DNA of 64,000 nucleotides from Acanthopleura granulata (Eukaryota; Mollusca; Polyplacophora; Chitonida; Chitonidae), in NCBI GenBank assembly GCA_016165875.1, contig JABBOT010000007.1, positions 20,977,703-21,041,702 on the forward strand. Reading direction: 5' to 3'. Of this stretch, positions 46,990 to 57,714 are shown piece by piece. The notes under the pieces were generated by a model that did no database searches, was not told where the DNA came from, and saw only the letters and a program-made list of their open reading frames with translations. How positions within the stretch are numbered: position 1 is the stretch's first letter; each line of letters opens with the position of its first letter. Made by a program: the position numbers and the translations under genes.

Positions 46990-48129
46990 TAAGGTACAGC
47001 ATAACTAACAGCTTCTCGTTTGGTTACCAAGATCGGCCCCCATGACATCATTCTCCCTCGGATCGCGAGAATTGCTTTCACAATCTCCCTGACCTCAACC
47101 GATGCAGTTCGAACAGTGGGCCAGAACCTGGGCCATGCTGTTGTAAAGAAAACCACGGTCAAAAATAGTGGCAATGAGGTGGTATCGATCGATGACAGCG
47201 ACGTCTACCACTGCTAAATAGATCTGTGAAAGACGGCCCACGAGAGAGAGAATGCCCAGTACCAGGATATTGACACTTCGGTCGGCAAAAGTGTTGCCAA
47301 AATCCGCCGTGGTGAAGAGGATGGTGCACCCAATGCCGCTGACATTGCTATGTTTGAGTTGCTGGTGAGCCATATGGCATTCTAACAATCGGCCCTGGGC
47401 GACAGGCTGGAATACGATTTAACTTTCAACGATTACACCCGCGTTATCCGGGCCACGGGTGACGGCCTGGCAGCAACCAGGTGCACCATCGAGACCATTA
47501 GCCTCGAGTACGATATAGTCATCCAGCCCGAGCGCGCCCGGATGATCCGTAACCGCCTGGCAATACCGTGCGACCGCGTCCTCCGGCAGCGCAAAATCAG
47601 CCGCAACAAGAGCGATATCTTTTCAAATATCACTTTCAACATACCCAGCCGCAGTATGAAAGGCATCTTGATGCTGTTCGAGTACCCAGCAGCGGCCTTC
47701 CAGCCGGACACTTAGGCTTCCTACAACCCCCAAAATACCAAGGTTGAGGTGACAATCGAGGGGTTCCCCAGCCAGCTGTACAGCCAAGGCCTGCGTGCCT
47801 ACCAGCAGTGGGATGAGGCAAATAAGTTCTTTGCAGCGGGCAGCGAGCCCCATTCCGAGGTGGCCATGGCCGCGAAAGACGTAGCACTGGCGGATGTGTC
47901 CCTTGGCAACTTCTTAACCACGAAATACGCCCTGAGGTTGGACCTCCGCCTCACGGACGACGACCAGCTACACGGCAGCAGGCGGCGCGTCGAGAACGCT
48001 CGTGAGGAGGTGACCATTCATATCACGAAAACAGCAGGGGCAGCGGGCTCTTTAAACATCTACCTTTATGTGGTTAGGGACGGCCAGCTCAACATCGACG
48101 ATGTTCGATTCGTCTCAGCCTTGTGGTAG
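46990..48129 (+). pseudogene. Polinton capsid-type protein, C-terminal part (candidate major capsid)
   Basis: Nearly continuous plus-strand frame with four or so breaks: 47020-47217 (IARIAFTISLTSTDAVRTVG, VKNSGNEVVSIDDSDVY), about 47410-47715 (LEYDLTFNDYTRVIRATGDG, SLEYDIVIQPERARMI, IPSRSMKGILMLFEYPA) and the intact end 47749-48129 (VTIEGFPSQLYSQGLRAYQQ, FLTTKYALRLDLRLTDDDQL, LNIYLYVVRDGQLNIDDVRF). I recognise it as a large structural protein of Polintons of the double-jelly-roll type; the assignment to major capsid is tentative. The N-terminal part is missing, either lost or removed near the LINE insertion. Confidence 0.6.
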
Positions 48130-49750
48130 TAGCCTCTGGCCCAGAGGCCCCACTCGGCGATTATCTGCAGAATGACGGGGTGTGGGAAAACCCTCTGACT
48201 CAACCTCCTGGAGGGGCTCTATCGCGGCTTATTTCAACACATTGTCCTGTGAACCACTGTACGGTACAACCGGGCGTATCACGAGTGTCGCTGGGTGTGA
48301 AGCGACCCAGAGATCTATGTGGTAGACCTAGATGAAATGCTCCATGACTGCTTCACTGTCTTCTACCAAATGGTCCAAGGTGACCCAACAGTATCCATCA
48401 TTGAAAACATGCTCTCTAATCTGACCTTCTCAGGCCGACAAAGGAACAACTGCTTGAACAACTTCGGGCAACCAAGGAATCACAACAAGATGGTCTTTCT
48501 GTTGCTCCCCAACAACGGGACGCCTTACCTCCTCTAGGACGGAGAGAACCTGTTTCAGTGGCTCCTGGTGTTGCAAAGCAGGCCAGCTGCACCCCATATA
48601 CCACTGGGGTAGCTGTCGTGCATGTGTATATTATACATATACTTATCCCAGGCAGCTGCTGCCTCTTCCTGTTGCGGAGCAACTACAGAAAACAGCACAC
48701 GCCACCTCTAAACCCAGCTTTGCTCAGCAATTGAAGTTCTCCACCGACCCTCTCCATATGGAAAAGCATCAGGACAACTCTAGCTATGAAGCTATAGAAG
48801 AACAACTCCAGGCGGTGCAGGCGACGTGGTCTTAAAAAAGAACACAGGGTGTGGATTGGATTAATGACGAACTTAGTCGATAGGGGTACGCAGAGGGCAC
48901 ATTTCGCGATGTCGACGCGGCGATGGGCGAGTAACTCTTATCCTGACAGGGTCCGTACCTGTCTTAAGAAGCGAATTCAATACACCGTCAAAGGGCCAAA
49001 AAGAACGCGAGATCACCTTCATCCTCCTCGGGATGGGTGTGACTGGGTTAGTCGCCTAAAAACTCACCGAGTAATCCGAAAAGACTGTGCTGAACTCCGG
49101 TAAGATCTCCTCTCCGCAATGACAGGCGCGAGAGTAGTAGTGAGGTCCAAGTTGTATTCCCATTTGTATATACCGCTTGGATACCACACACATGATGGGT
49201 TTGCTCGAAGAGCTGTACTCCGCGATGGGAGAAGTCGGCTTCTGTGCCCATCGCCACAAGATTCTTGGTCCTCTAGCTAATGTATCGATCTTTGCCGCGC
49301 GAAATTTGCTCGTCAGCTGCATGAGCCTGTGGCTGCTGCATGGTGGAGAATGATTGAGCTGCAGGAGTGCCTCGCCGATGGTGCCTATATAGAGAGCAAT
49401 CAGCAACACTGTGCTGAACTGTAGGAAGAGCTCCTCACCAGTGAGGTTCGAGTTTTTTTTCCAGTTGTACAATCACTTGGGTATATGTATATCTTTGTAC
49501 CCGAAAATGGGCTTTCCCGAAAAGCTATACTCGGCGATGTTAGCGGTTGACTACCGTACCTGCTTCGGCGAGATTCCTGGTCCTATCGATTTCATAGCAC
49601 ACAAAAGTCTCCTTGTCTCTGGAGGCAGGACGGAAAGGCCGCGATGCGTTTCACAGCAGGGCTTGGTCCACATGGGACGAGCACTTCCGGGAGACGCCTT
49701 TGCAGTTGCCTAAGCCTGTGGCTGCCGCATGTTGGAGAATGACCAGACTG
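48130..49750. other. Polinton interior, unassigned, with a tandem duplication
   Basis: Broken plus-strand frames such as LDEMLHDCFTVFYQMVQGDP and TVSIIENMLSNLTFSGRQRN (48319-48537) suggest one decayed gene, perhaps where the packaging ATPase or protease would be, but I see no P-loop or protease triad. Two related direct units follow (separate entry). Confidence 0.4.
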
Positions 49751-49757
49751 CTGAAAT
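49083..49757 (+). repeat. Direct duplication of about 320 bp encoding two related short ORFs
   Basis: Unit 1 (about 49083-49370) and unit 2 (about 49408-49757) share starts (ACTGTGCTGAACT), middles (GGGTTTGCTCGAAGAGCTGT against GGGCTTTCCCGAAAAGCTAT) and ends (GCCTGTGGCTGCTGCATGGT against GCCTGTGGCTGCCGCATGTT). Each has a short plus-strand frame, MGLLEELYSAMGEV and MGFPEKLYSAMLAV. They are diverged, so the duplication is old. Function unknown. Confidence 0.55.
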
Positions 49758-49760
49758 ACC

Positions 49761-50750
49761 TTGGTGGCTACTACCATGGCCGACAAAGAGAGTAGGTTGT
49801 CTATCCGCCTGGCAAATATATACTATAGCCCCAAGGGCTACTGGAAGGGCATCAAGGAACTAGCTTCTGCTGCAAAGGTCTCTAAAGATGTGGCTGGCGA
49901 ATGGTTGAGAAAGCAGGCCACCTGGCCGATCTATTTGCCGGCTCCACGGAAAATTCCAAGGCCAAATTTTGATGTTGACGTTCCAAACGAGGTGCACCAG
50001 TTTAGCCGTCTGTTTCTACCACAGGATAGGGTGGGAAAGCACACATATACCCTCACAGTGGTCGATGTCTCCAGCCGATTCAAAGCAGCTGTGCTTTTGT
50101 GCACAAATTGAGCCCACAAGGTTGTAGATGTTCTGGCCGTATCTATAAACGTGGCCCTTTGAAATGGCCCAGGTTGCTCCACGTTGAGCCAGGTCGTGAG
50201 TTTACGGGTGGAGTGAACCAACTTCTGACAAAACACAGTGTCGAGGTCAGGCGTGGTCGAGTGGATACTTACAGGGACCAAGGAATCGTGGAACGCTTCA
50301 AATGGACCATGACTCAGCTGCTCGCTGGTCACCAGTATGCCCTGGAGATGCGGCTCCAGTCTGGGCGTTGATGAAGTGGTTACCCGCAGTCGGGGCGGCT
50401 TTCAACGCAGAAATGACCAGACTCAATGACAAGCGGCCTTCGGAGGCCATCAAGGAACAAAAGCCCTCACCCACTATTTCAGGCCGCCATGCTGACCTTC
50501 GTCGGCAAAAGCTCCCTTCTGCGGTTGGCGTTCGCTATCTCTACCAGTCCGGGCAGCTTGAGGGTGGTCGTCGCCGCGCGACTGATCTTGTGTGGTCCCT
50601 GGATTCGTACCGACTCGGGCGCTTGGTAACGAAACCCGATAAGCCGATTCTTGTACTACCTTCTAGATGGCCCGCACCGGGAGTTTGTTCGCGGTGGTGC
50701 CGCTTCTGGTGGTGCCACTTGACACACACCTTCCGCCTTTTGGGGTCCTC
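49761..50750 (+). pseudogene. Polinton integrase (retroviral-type DDE), first Asp lost
   Basis: Cuts and joins the element's ends. The first part, 49776-50111, has LSIRLANIYYSPKGYWKGIK, EWLRKQATWPIYLPAPRKIP, then VPNEVHQFSRLFLPQDR, where the family's first catalytic aspartate is expected but FS is seen, and TVVDVSSRFKAA with the second aspartate. After a frameshift at about 50100: RGPLKWPRLLHVEPGREFTG and RDQGIVERF, with the catalytic glutamate. Another frame change leads to the C-terminal domain (50302-50750; LPSAVGVRYLYQSGQLEGGR, DSYRLGRLVTKPDKP), which is chromodomain-adjacent in complete Polintons. Homology is clear; activity is excluded by frame breaks and the lost residue. Confidence 0.88.
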
Positions 50751-51255
50751 AGGCGTTGGGAAATGCGCATCATCTTTTTCATTTTTAATGTTATCATTAC
50801 TGTGGCCCCTGGAGTTTTCAACGCGGTCGACTCTAAACTGCTGGGTATCATTGGTAGACCCAGAGAAACTCGATGATGCGAGCAAGACAGCGGTTATATT
50901 GCTCCTTGAGATGCAGGATATGATCGATCCTCAGGTTAAACCTGAGCCCCTTGGCTCGGCCCTGGCGGCCCAGCTTCCCCTGGATGGTTTTCCAGAGGTG
51001 CTGCTCGGTGAGTTTTCTTACCTCGGAACCCTCCTCGGGGGGGGGGGCAAACTACCCTTTTGAGCAGGCAAAGGTGTTCCAGTCTTGGTACGGCAAGGTA
51101 GGCTAGGTTTGACCACTCGGGGTAATCGTCGATGAACCAGAATGTTGGGGTCTCTTATAGTGAGACCCCGCTCGAGTGAACTGTGAGGGCATAACCAAGG
51201 CGCTAGTCATCAGTTTGAATAGTCGCCTCTGTTGGTTCCATGATGACATCTTTGA

Positions 51256-51910
51256 GTACTAGCCCTTCCCTGCGGCCCGTGCGCGGGACGGGGTCTTGTA
51301 TGTTTTGCTCCCGGCAGGAGAGTCTGGGAAGTTTCGCTGGAAAAGCAGCTCCTGTGCTCGATAGCGGACTTGCTGTCTCCAGGTCAGGATGAGTTTGCCT
51401 AGTTTCCTGGCTTCAGAAAACGTTTCCCAACCAAGATAGGTGGGGAGTGTTTTTCTCATCTCCTAGCACTTGACTTTATCTGACTGAAGCCGAGTGGCCT
51501 TTGTGAGTGTTTTGAAGGCCGGGTCTTTTGCCCTATGGTATTCCTCGACCAATTCGTGGTAATCAGCCTTCTCGCCAGCAATCGGGGATGGTTCACCCTG
51601 ATCGCCGCAGCAGGTGACTTGGACACCCAGTGTTCGAGCCAGTGGAGAAGGGTCTCCAGAATAGGCCGGGTACAGTGCATATCTCGTTCCAGATGACCAC
51701 AAGCGGTATGAACTTGTGGCCCATCCTTCCCGGGATCCCCAGTCTGACCACATTAACGGGAGAAGCTGTGATAGGTCTGGGCCTTCACCCCTCTGGCACA
51801 CATCTCTTTGGCCAGATGGAGGGTCGGGGTAAAGACCAGGGTTTTTTTTTCCGCGGAAGATCTCAATTGCTCGCGCCGTCTTGCCACTCCCCTACCGCCG
51901 TTCCGATAGT
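51256..51910 (-). pseudogene. Pif1-like SF1 helicase domain downstream of the polymerase
   Basis: Read on the minus strand in order: Walker A GSGKT (51877-51891) with ARAIEIFRG; KTLVFTPTLHLAKEMCARGV and QTYHSF, like Pif1 motifs Ia and Ib; a Walker B-like VVIWNEICTVP (about 51680-51715, DE reads NE); CCGDQGEPSPI, like motif III GDxxQ; then TRLQSDKVKC and RKTLPTYLGW. Frames change at least twice between motifs. The same strand, the short distance from polymerase motif C (about 300 bp) and the lack of any start between them suggest one long protein with the polymerase. The helicase call is by motif only. Confidence 0.6.
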
Positions 51911-51929
51911 TCAGTTGGTGTCTGGTCAG

Positions 51930-53880
51930 TGTGCCATCATGACGTAGTGCAGAAGAGTCTGGCATGTCCTTTTGCTGTCTTCGGTATTCCGACTTGGCGA
52001 GGCAGGCTGTATGTGCCATGGCATGAAAAGCTTTTCTCTCTTGTCGCGCCACTTGGCGGAAGAGAGAGGAAGAGGAGTTATCTCTGTGAGGCAATGGACA
52101 CAACAGACTTCGTTGCAGCTGCAGGCCTTAGGGGCCACATACGCGTCAATCCCTTCGAGCTTGTGCAGTGCGGCTTTCTTCACATAAATTGAATCGGTTG
52201 CCACCCGGATAGCTTACTCAGGTTCGAGCCTCTAAAGCGTTGAGAGGATGTTGATGTGGCCATAGGCCAACATGGAGGCCCTGAGGTGGGTGTTCTGGGG
52301 TTGTGAGCTGTCGTAGTATGTGACGATGTGGTCGAGGGGACATTTCTTTGGTGCTCCAGCCAGGGCGGGTGTCTTGCACAAGGGAGTCAAGTTCACCTTG
52401 AACTCACCTGTCGTCGTGTCAGTCTTTTCCCTTGAGCTTTGCTGCCCTGCGTGAATTTGAGGATGATGCTGCACCCCTGATTATGGTCTTCAGGGAGAAA
52501 CAGCTTGGTCTCTTTTTTAAAGGTGATCGCTTCTTCACTTACACTGAGGGACTTCTGGAGCCTGGACTCTTTCAGCATCCATTCTCTGCAAAATGCCTCC
52601 CAAACCACGCGGGGATGACAGGATGGCAGCCTGTGAATTCCCATCCAAGACCCCGTCGAAGCCTGTGCTGATATCTTTGGGGATGGAGCCATTGATGACT
52701 ACACGAGTCATGAGATGAGTTGAATTTCCGAAACGCTCAAAAAAGGGCTTAGCTTCGCCTTCTCCCTGAAAGGAAGCCGGGTAGCAGGCTTTCTTGTCGA
52801 TGCTGACGACGTCCCTCTTGTCGAAATCCATCGTCTTACTGAGCCCGCCGTGACCATTCTCGACGCAGGCGTTTTGGATGTCGTCGAGCAGACTGACAGG
52901 GGTTAGGTTCCAGCCATTCTTTTCTTTTGCTCTGATGCTGGCTGCGTGATTCTCGTTGAGGGCTCTCTCGGCAAGTTCGTTGTTACCTAGCTTGGTGCAG
53001 ATTGCTTGAAGTCTCTCGTGAGTCTCCTAGGTCCTGTACGTGCGGCCTTCCTGCAGCACGATCTGGTCGACACCGAGCTTGTCTTGGTCACCCAGCGGCC
53101 AAACAGCTAATGAGTCACCCTAAGTGGCTTCCCGGATGACCAGACGTCGCCCTTATAGATGTGGACCTCTGCTTTGAGGGAAGTGGGTGTCTTTTGACCA
53201 GGCGTGGCCGTTGTGGCAAATAAGCTCTACTGGTCTATGCCAACCCTGGTACTTCCCACTGTTGTAGATGTCTTCGCCGGCAATGTCCCGCAGGATGATT
53301 GCCCTCTTGAGGGCCCTATCCAGTTCAACCACATCATCGACCGTAGCTCTCCTTCCACTGTTGGATTTTCTGGCGCCTTGCGGGAGTGAGGTCCTGACCC
53401 TGCAAGGGGCCCTCGAAGTGCTCCACAGCTCACAGCTGAAGTCCCCATCCCTCCGTGGGGCTAAGTTGGAGGGTCTGGGTCTCTGGCGATGTAGATCCCA
53501 TAGACAACTGCGGTAACAGAGGTATTCTGGTAGAACACGCTCCCAATCCCAGTGACGGCGCCTGGCTTTGTCCCCCGCGAGATCTCAATGAAGCCCTGCC
53601 CCGTTTTCGTTTCAACACGGACTGGGTCAAACTTATTTTCAACCACCCATTCGCCTTTGTTCCGCCGACGCAGGATCAGCCGGTGCCTGGACTGAGGCAG
53701 GGACCTGCTGATCTATGTCGATGACATGCTTTTGTGGCCTCAACGGCCAATGAAGGCGGTTTGCAGAGTATTTCGGAATAGGTTCATGGAGAATATATCG
53801 AGATTCGTACTCTGCAAAAATTTCGTCAATGAAATCACCCATAGTAGTAATGTTGTTGGATGGGTTTGTCCTTAACATGT
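51930..53880 (-). pseudogene. Polinton protein-primed B-family DNA polymerase remnant
   Basis: Replicates the element by protein priming in intact Polintons. Visible: N-terminal open part 53639-53878 (MLRTNPSNNITTMGDFIDEI, FAEYESRYILHEPIPKYSAN); shifted frames across 53000-53640 (DVVELDRALKRAII); 52535-52831 with the motif A region VVSIDKKACYPASFQGEGEA; 52393-52692 with a KKETKLFLPEDHNQG-type segment; and motif C as IRVATDSIYVKKA at about 52180-52210, its aspartate kept. The exonuclease motifs could not be placed. At least six frame breaks. Confidence 0.8.
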
Positions 53881-53887
53881 CTAAGGA

Positions 53888-54292
53888 TTGTCTAAATGGG
53901 AGTTCGAACTACAGCAAGTTGATCCAGTACCAAATCGAACTGTCTTTTGGATATCTTCTTCAGGGCTATATGCTGGTGGCGAATTTTATGTATTTTTTTT
54001 AATTTTTTTTTTCTATTTCAGCCTGAATCCCCTTCCCGCAAGCCCTACAAGGCTCGGGGATTTTGCTACCTTTGCGAAGTGGCTAGATGGACTTTGCAGT
54101 ACATTAGACAGCAGCTTTTCCCGCATATCTCTAGCTCTCCAACTTAAAACCACGCACATTTATTATGACTTTTCGTGTAGGAGTTCAATCACCACAGAGA
54201 TAAACACAACAACACATATCTTTAAACGGAGAGCTCGGGCCCGTGAGGGTGGACTATTATTCTACGTACATAAGCATTCGCCAGTTGTGGTA
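53888..54292. other. Polinton right subterminal region
   Basis: Between polymerase start and right repeat. A plus-strand frame (53888-54337) has T-rich and basic parts with no recognised domain. Poly-T tracts at 53992-54016. Confidence 0.35.
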
Positions 54293-54449
54293 GGACGCGC
54301 TCCGGCCTACATAAACAATCGCCACTTATCTATGTAGCTGGACACCTTTTGGCTTGATGTCCAACAGAAATGAGCCGGAACAAGGGCTGGAGACCGCCCT
54401 GGGTCGTCGGACGGCTTCCAATAAAAAGTCCAATCACACTCCCTGCTGC
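54293..54449 (-). repeat. Polinton right terminal inverted repeat
   Basis: Reverse complement matches 37000-37157. It ends ...CCCTGCTGC at 54449; the terminal base of the left repeat has no clear partner. Followed by AACAGT, the target duplication. Confidence 0.9.
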
Positions 54450-54870
54450 AACAGTATTCCAGAGTGTGTTGAATATGATGCCTGGTACGGCATCAAACAT
54501 CCCCTGGGTGACAGTGTAGACTTTACTCACACCAGGCAAGGGTTTTACACAGTGGACTCAATATTTGAATTATTTAACAGCGTCCATGGTGGCAGTCTCA
54601 TTGATTACTGAAAGTATATAGGACTATATCATAAGATATAATTCCTTTAACATTATACATTGATATTTCTAGTTTATATATGCATATTAGGCTGTTAAAA
54701 ATTTCTATGGTTTTCGAGTTTCAGCCAAGGTTCAGTTGTTTTACCTGGTTTTGCATGTTGGCATTTACTTCCTGAAAATCATATGCTATTTCGTGTTTTA
54801 AAGCATTATCTCGCCACCAGAAGGCTGAAAAATTGCCGATGTGGCGTAAAGCCATAATCATTCATTCATT
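54450..54870 (+). mobile_element. LINE-A copy A6, right part with 3' tail
   Basis: Resumes exactly where the left part stopped: CAGAGTGTGTTGAATATGAT, VEYDAWYGIKH, DFTHTRQGFYTVDSIFELFN (54440-54611), then 3' UTR and AAATTGCCGATGTGGCGTAA with ATTC repeats near 54868. Joined with 36520-36999 it gives one continuous LINE-A 3' end. Confidence 0.88.
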
Positions 54871-55059
54871 CTTATTAGATTTGATCTGCTCAGGTACGAG
54901 CGAAAAATCCGTCTTACTTAGGATGGCGTAGAAATCGCGTCTCTCTTTGAGCTGGTTACTCGTAGAAAGGGTTTCGTATGTGATTGGCACTCCTGGGAGG
55001 GTGAGCGAAACGGTCCCACGAGTCACCAGATTGTTTCGTTATGAATTTTTATAACAAGC
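54871..55059. other. Short segment with an open minus-strand stretch
   Basis: On the minus strand, about 54880-55020 reads without stops (VSLTLPGVPITYETLS, QLKERRDFYAILSKTDFSLV). No start, family or partner recognised. Confidence 0.25.
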
Positions 55060-55830
55060 TTTTTTCAAGTGTTTCTAAAGCATCTTCCTCTCAGGCGGCA
55101 ACTAGCGCTGCTAAAAGGGGAAAAATGAAGTCTTTGTGGATAGTGCTTCATCAGATCACTGGCCGGCGTTCTTGGTATTATCCACAAAAAAACATATAGC
55201 ATCCTGCATCCAAATTCAATGCCCTTACTTTTGGGGAAGTTTATCGAGGCCAGTGCAGGTACGGTCAAGCAAGTTAAAAAATTTAAAATCTGGGGACAAC
55301 TTAATCGAGTGCTTCGGAGGACAGCAGGCGATAAACCTGTTGTCTTTACAAAAACCACGCACATCCCGATCACCGTTTACCCCCAGGAGTCACTAAACAG
55401 CTCTCAGGGGGATGGAGGGTATTTCGTGACCGGGATGCTGATCTAGATGACATGACAGAAGATAAGATTTGCCCCAAACTTAAATCACAAGGCGTTAATA
55501 ACGTTAAATGTTTCACAACAAAAATGGCTATGTGGTTAAATTACATACTTACCTGTTAAGTTTTAACGGAACCACATTTCCCTAATCAGTTCTCATTGGT
55601 CCTTACCGTGATCGGGTTGACCTTTACATCCCTAACCCAACTAGGTCTTTCACATGTCAGTCGTTTGGGCACAATAGGGGCCAATGTAGAAATGAAATGG
55701 TGTGTTTTTATCCTGCACGGAGGGGTCACGAGGTCTTCGATTGTGATAAAATTGTTATGTGTTGTAATTGCTACGGTCAAAACCTGGTTTCCTCCAAAGT
55801 CCACATTTTATTAAGGAGAAGCAGCTTATA
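55060..55830 (+). pseudogene. LINE ORF1 (gag-like) fragment, diverged relative of LINE-A
   Basis: Shifted frames spell a Jockey-group ORF1: LNRVLRRTAGDKPVVFTKTT, DMTEDKICPKLKSQGVNNVK, then RVDLYIPNPTRSFTCQSFGH and zinc-knuckle-like CFYPARRGHEVFDCDK and CCNCYG. It aligns with ORF1 of copies A3 and A10 but differs throughout, so it is a related subfamily. No ORF2 follows. Confidence 0.6.
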
Positions 55831-56149
55831 AGCTAAATTCAATCATAATATTATTTTTCCTGTTCTTCTCTGGTTATATCTCCACAGTAAACCTACACAG
55901 TTGAGACCAAGAACACCACCACTTGGCCCAGTGGGATACATAAACCAATATCATCAATTTGTCTTCTGTCAGCTCATCCTGTCAGAACTACATTTTTACA
56001 CAAACTTGAAATGATGACATAAAATCTACCATGATTTCTAAGAAAAATAATAAAATAAAGTCTTGCGCATCCACAGGATTTGTTACGAATTCAGTGAGTG
56101 ATAAATATAAAGACAATAAGCAATAGAGCTTCTTTCTTAGGTCCCTATT
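55831..56149. other. Noncoding spacer
   Basis: AT-rich, nothing recognised. Confidence 0.4.
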
Positions 56150-56415
56150 ATACATAGTTGACTCTATATTTGATTTGTTTCACAGCGTCTCAGGCGATGC
56201 TGCTATCCATGTTTGAAGGTCATTGGCCTATATCACAAGATATGGGTTTAGACATGCAGTTTCCCCGATTATGTAAACAAGCGCGTCAGTTTTATTTCCC
56301 TTTGTGTGTTTTCTTGATCTTGATGAACCAGATACTGACTCCTGGTTTGAACAGATTCTCGCCATGATAAGGCGTTAAGTTGTGTTAAGACATAATCATT
56401 CATTCGTTCATTATG
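56150..56415 (+). mobile_element. LINE-A copy A9, 3'-end fragment
   Basis: Matches the end of RNase H and the 3' UTR of copies A7 and A10 (TTGACTCTATATTTGATTTG, CACAGCGTCTCAGGCGATGC) and ends in a decayed tail (ATAATCATTCATTCGTTCAT). Confidence 0.75.
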
Positions 56416-56463
56416 ATGAGTGCAAAACTACATTTGGCCTGATGTGTCGAAATGACTGATTTG

Positions 56464-56815
56464 CTTTTAGGTCTTAGTGACAAAATTTGCTCAGCATGGA
56501 AGGAGCAAATGCTCTACATTAATAGCCATTACGGGAATACAGACGGTTTGTTTACTGTTGGACCGAAAGTGTATGTATACGTTTGCGACAAATTGAAGAC
56601 ATTTAACACACGAGGTCTCGACACACATACAGTAGATTTGCAAACCTTTGCACTACAAGGTTTTCGTGTTTACGGCTGTAACAGTTTTCCTTCACTTGAC
56701 CTGCACACACGGGGGTAAATTGTGCTTTGTCGCACTCTCATTGCAGTTTGCGGCAAAAATGTATGTCGCTGCCAAGAATAATAATTGGCACAATAAGAAT
56801 AGACTTTTGAAGGTA
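56464..56815 (+). other. Two unassigned candidate exons
   Basis: First: acceptor-like TGATTTGCTTTTAG then about 140 nt open (LSDKICSAWKEQMLYINSHY, TDGLFTVGPKVYVYVCDKLK), with a donor-like CGAG|GTCTCG. Second: strong acceptor CACTCTCATTGCAG at about 56747, then 66 nt (FAAKMYVAAKNNNWHNKNRL) and donor-like AAG|GTATCA. The protein is basic and rich in K, N and Y. No family recognised. Plus strand, so not part of the GPCR. Confidence 0.3.
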
Positions 56816-57714
56816 TCAGCTTGGAACCCTAATAATCCGTACGATACCAATAGGCTAGCTAGAACTACAAATTGGGATGGGCTCCACGTTGTTTGCTGCT
56901 GTAAGCATCCTACACTAATAACTAGCACACAACAGAGCTATATCTAAGCATAAATCACAAGTTGACATTCATTCTAGTGTAATTTCTTTTTCCATGACAC
57001 TGTATGCCATCATCTATCCTGAACATTTCCCTCTCAACCCGTGGGGTTCCCGGGAGTGAAAAGAATAGGATCCCAGTTCTCCAGGCAAGCTTGTCGTACG
57101 AGCCGATTAACCTCCCGTGTGGTTCCGGTGAATAGAATAGTTCCACAGCCTCCCCGGGCTTGTCCTACAAGGCGACTGAAAGGGGCAACCTGTTTGCCGT
57201 GGGTTGCGAGCCGTGATGGGGGAGGACGGGATCCTGGTGGTTGAGGGCGGGTTCATCTTGTGAGATCCTCACGCCCAACACTCCACTTCGGCCCTCACTT
57301 CTCGAAAGACGGGCGGTCGGATGACCCGGTCCAATCAATCGCCTGGTCACGCCTGCCTCTGCGTAGTTCCAAAGTTTCTCAATATCAACACTCTTTAGAG
57401 AACAAACGATTTTTCTCAAAATTCGTTCCTGGGACTGCGTTTGAGGCGGTCGCTGTAGGGTCAATAAAGTAGTCCGTGTCTAATGTGCAACCTCCTTCAT
57501 TGGGTGAGTGATAGAGGAGCTCGGGTGGGGAATGGGGTGTGCATATTAAGGCCATCTATTTGAATATACCCCATGTGGAATCCTTGGTGTCTTTCCTGCT
57601 GGATATCCCCAGGTTCAGGCATCGCCCTTGTTGGCACTCCGTGGAGGGAGTTCCCCGGAACACGTGGAGTGAATTCCTAACTATTTATTATGAATTCCCT
57701 AAACCTTTCGACAA

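Larger units (their letters stand above)
37000..54449. mobile_element. Polinton/Maverick element, decayed, interrupted by a LINE
   Basis: A large virus-like DNA transposon spanning 17,450 bp, of which 5,882 bp is the inserted LINE-A copy A7, leaving about 11.6 kb against the usual 15-20 kb. Evidence: inverted repeats at both ends; a 6-bp target duplication (AGCAGT at 36994-36999, AACAGT at 54450-54455); integrase, B-family DNA polymerase, capsid-type proteins and a conserved Polinton-type membrane/coiled-coil protein inside. I did not recognise the adenovirus-type protease or the packaging ATPase. All genes carry frameshifts or stops, so it is a fossil. Confidence 0.92.

Noticed and set aside
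47636..47887. Minus-strand frames across the capsid-type region
   Set aside because: Shadows of the plus-strand capsid-type gene, which has the recognisable sequence.
48319..48537. Polinton packaging ATPase
   Set aside because: Position fits, but no P-loop or Walker B motif is visible in any frame.
50541..50885. Minus-strand basic frame opposite the integrase C-terminus
   Set aside because: Antisense to recognisable integrase text.
56464..56815. Idea that the candidate exons are an abalone sperm lysin or related fertilisation protein
   Set aside because: Only basic composition and exon-like borders support it; no motif could be matched.
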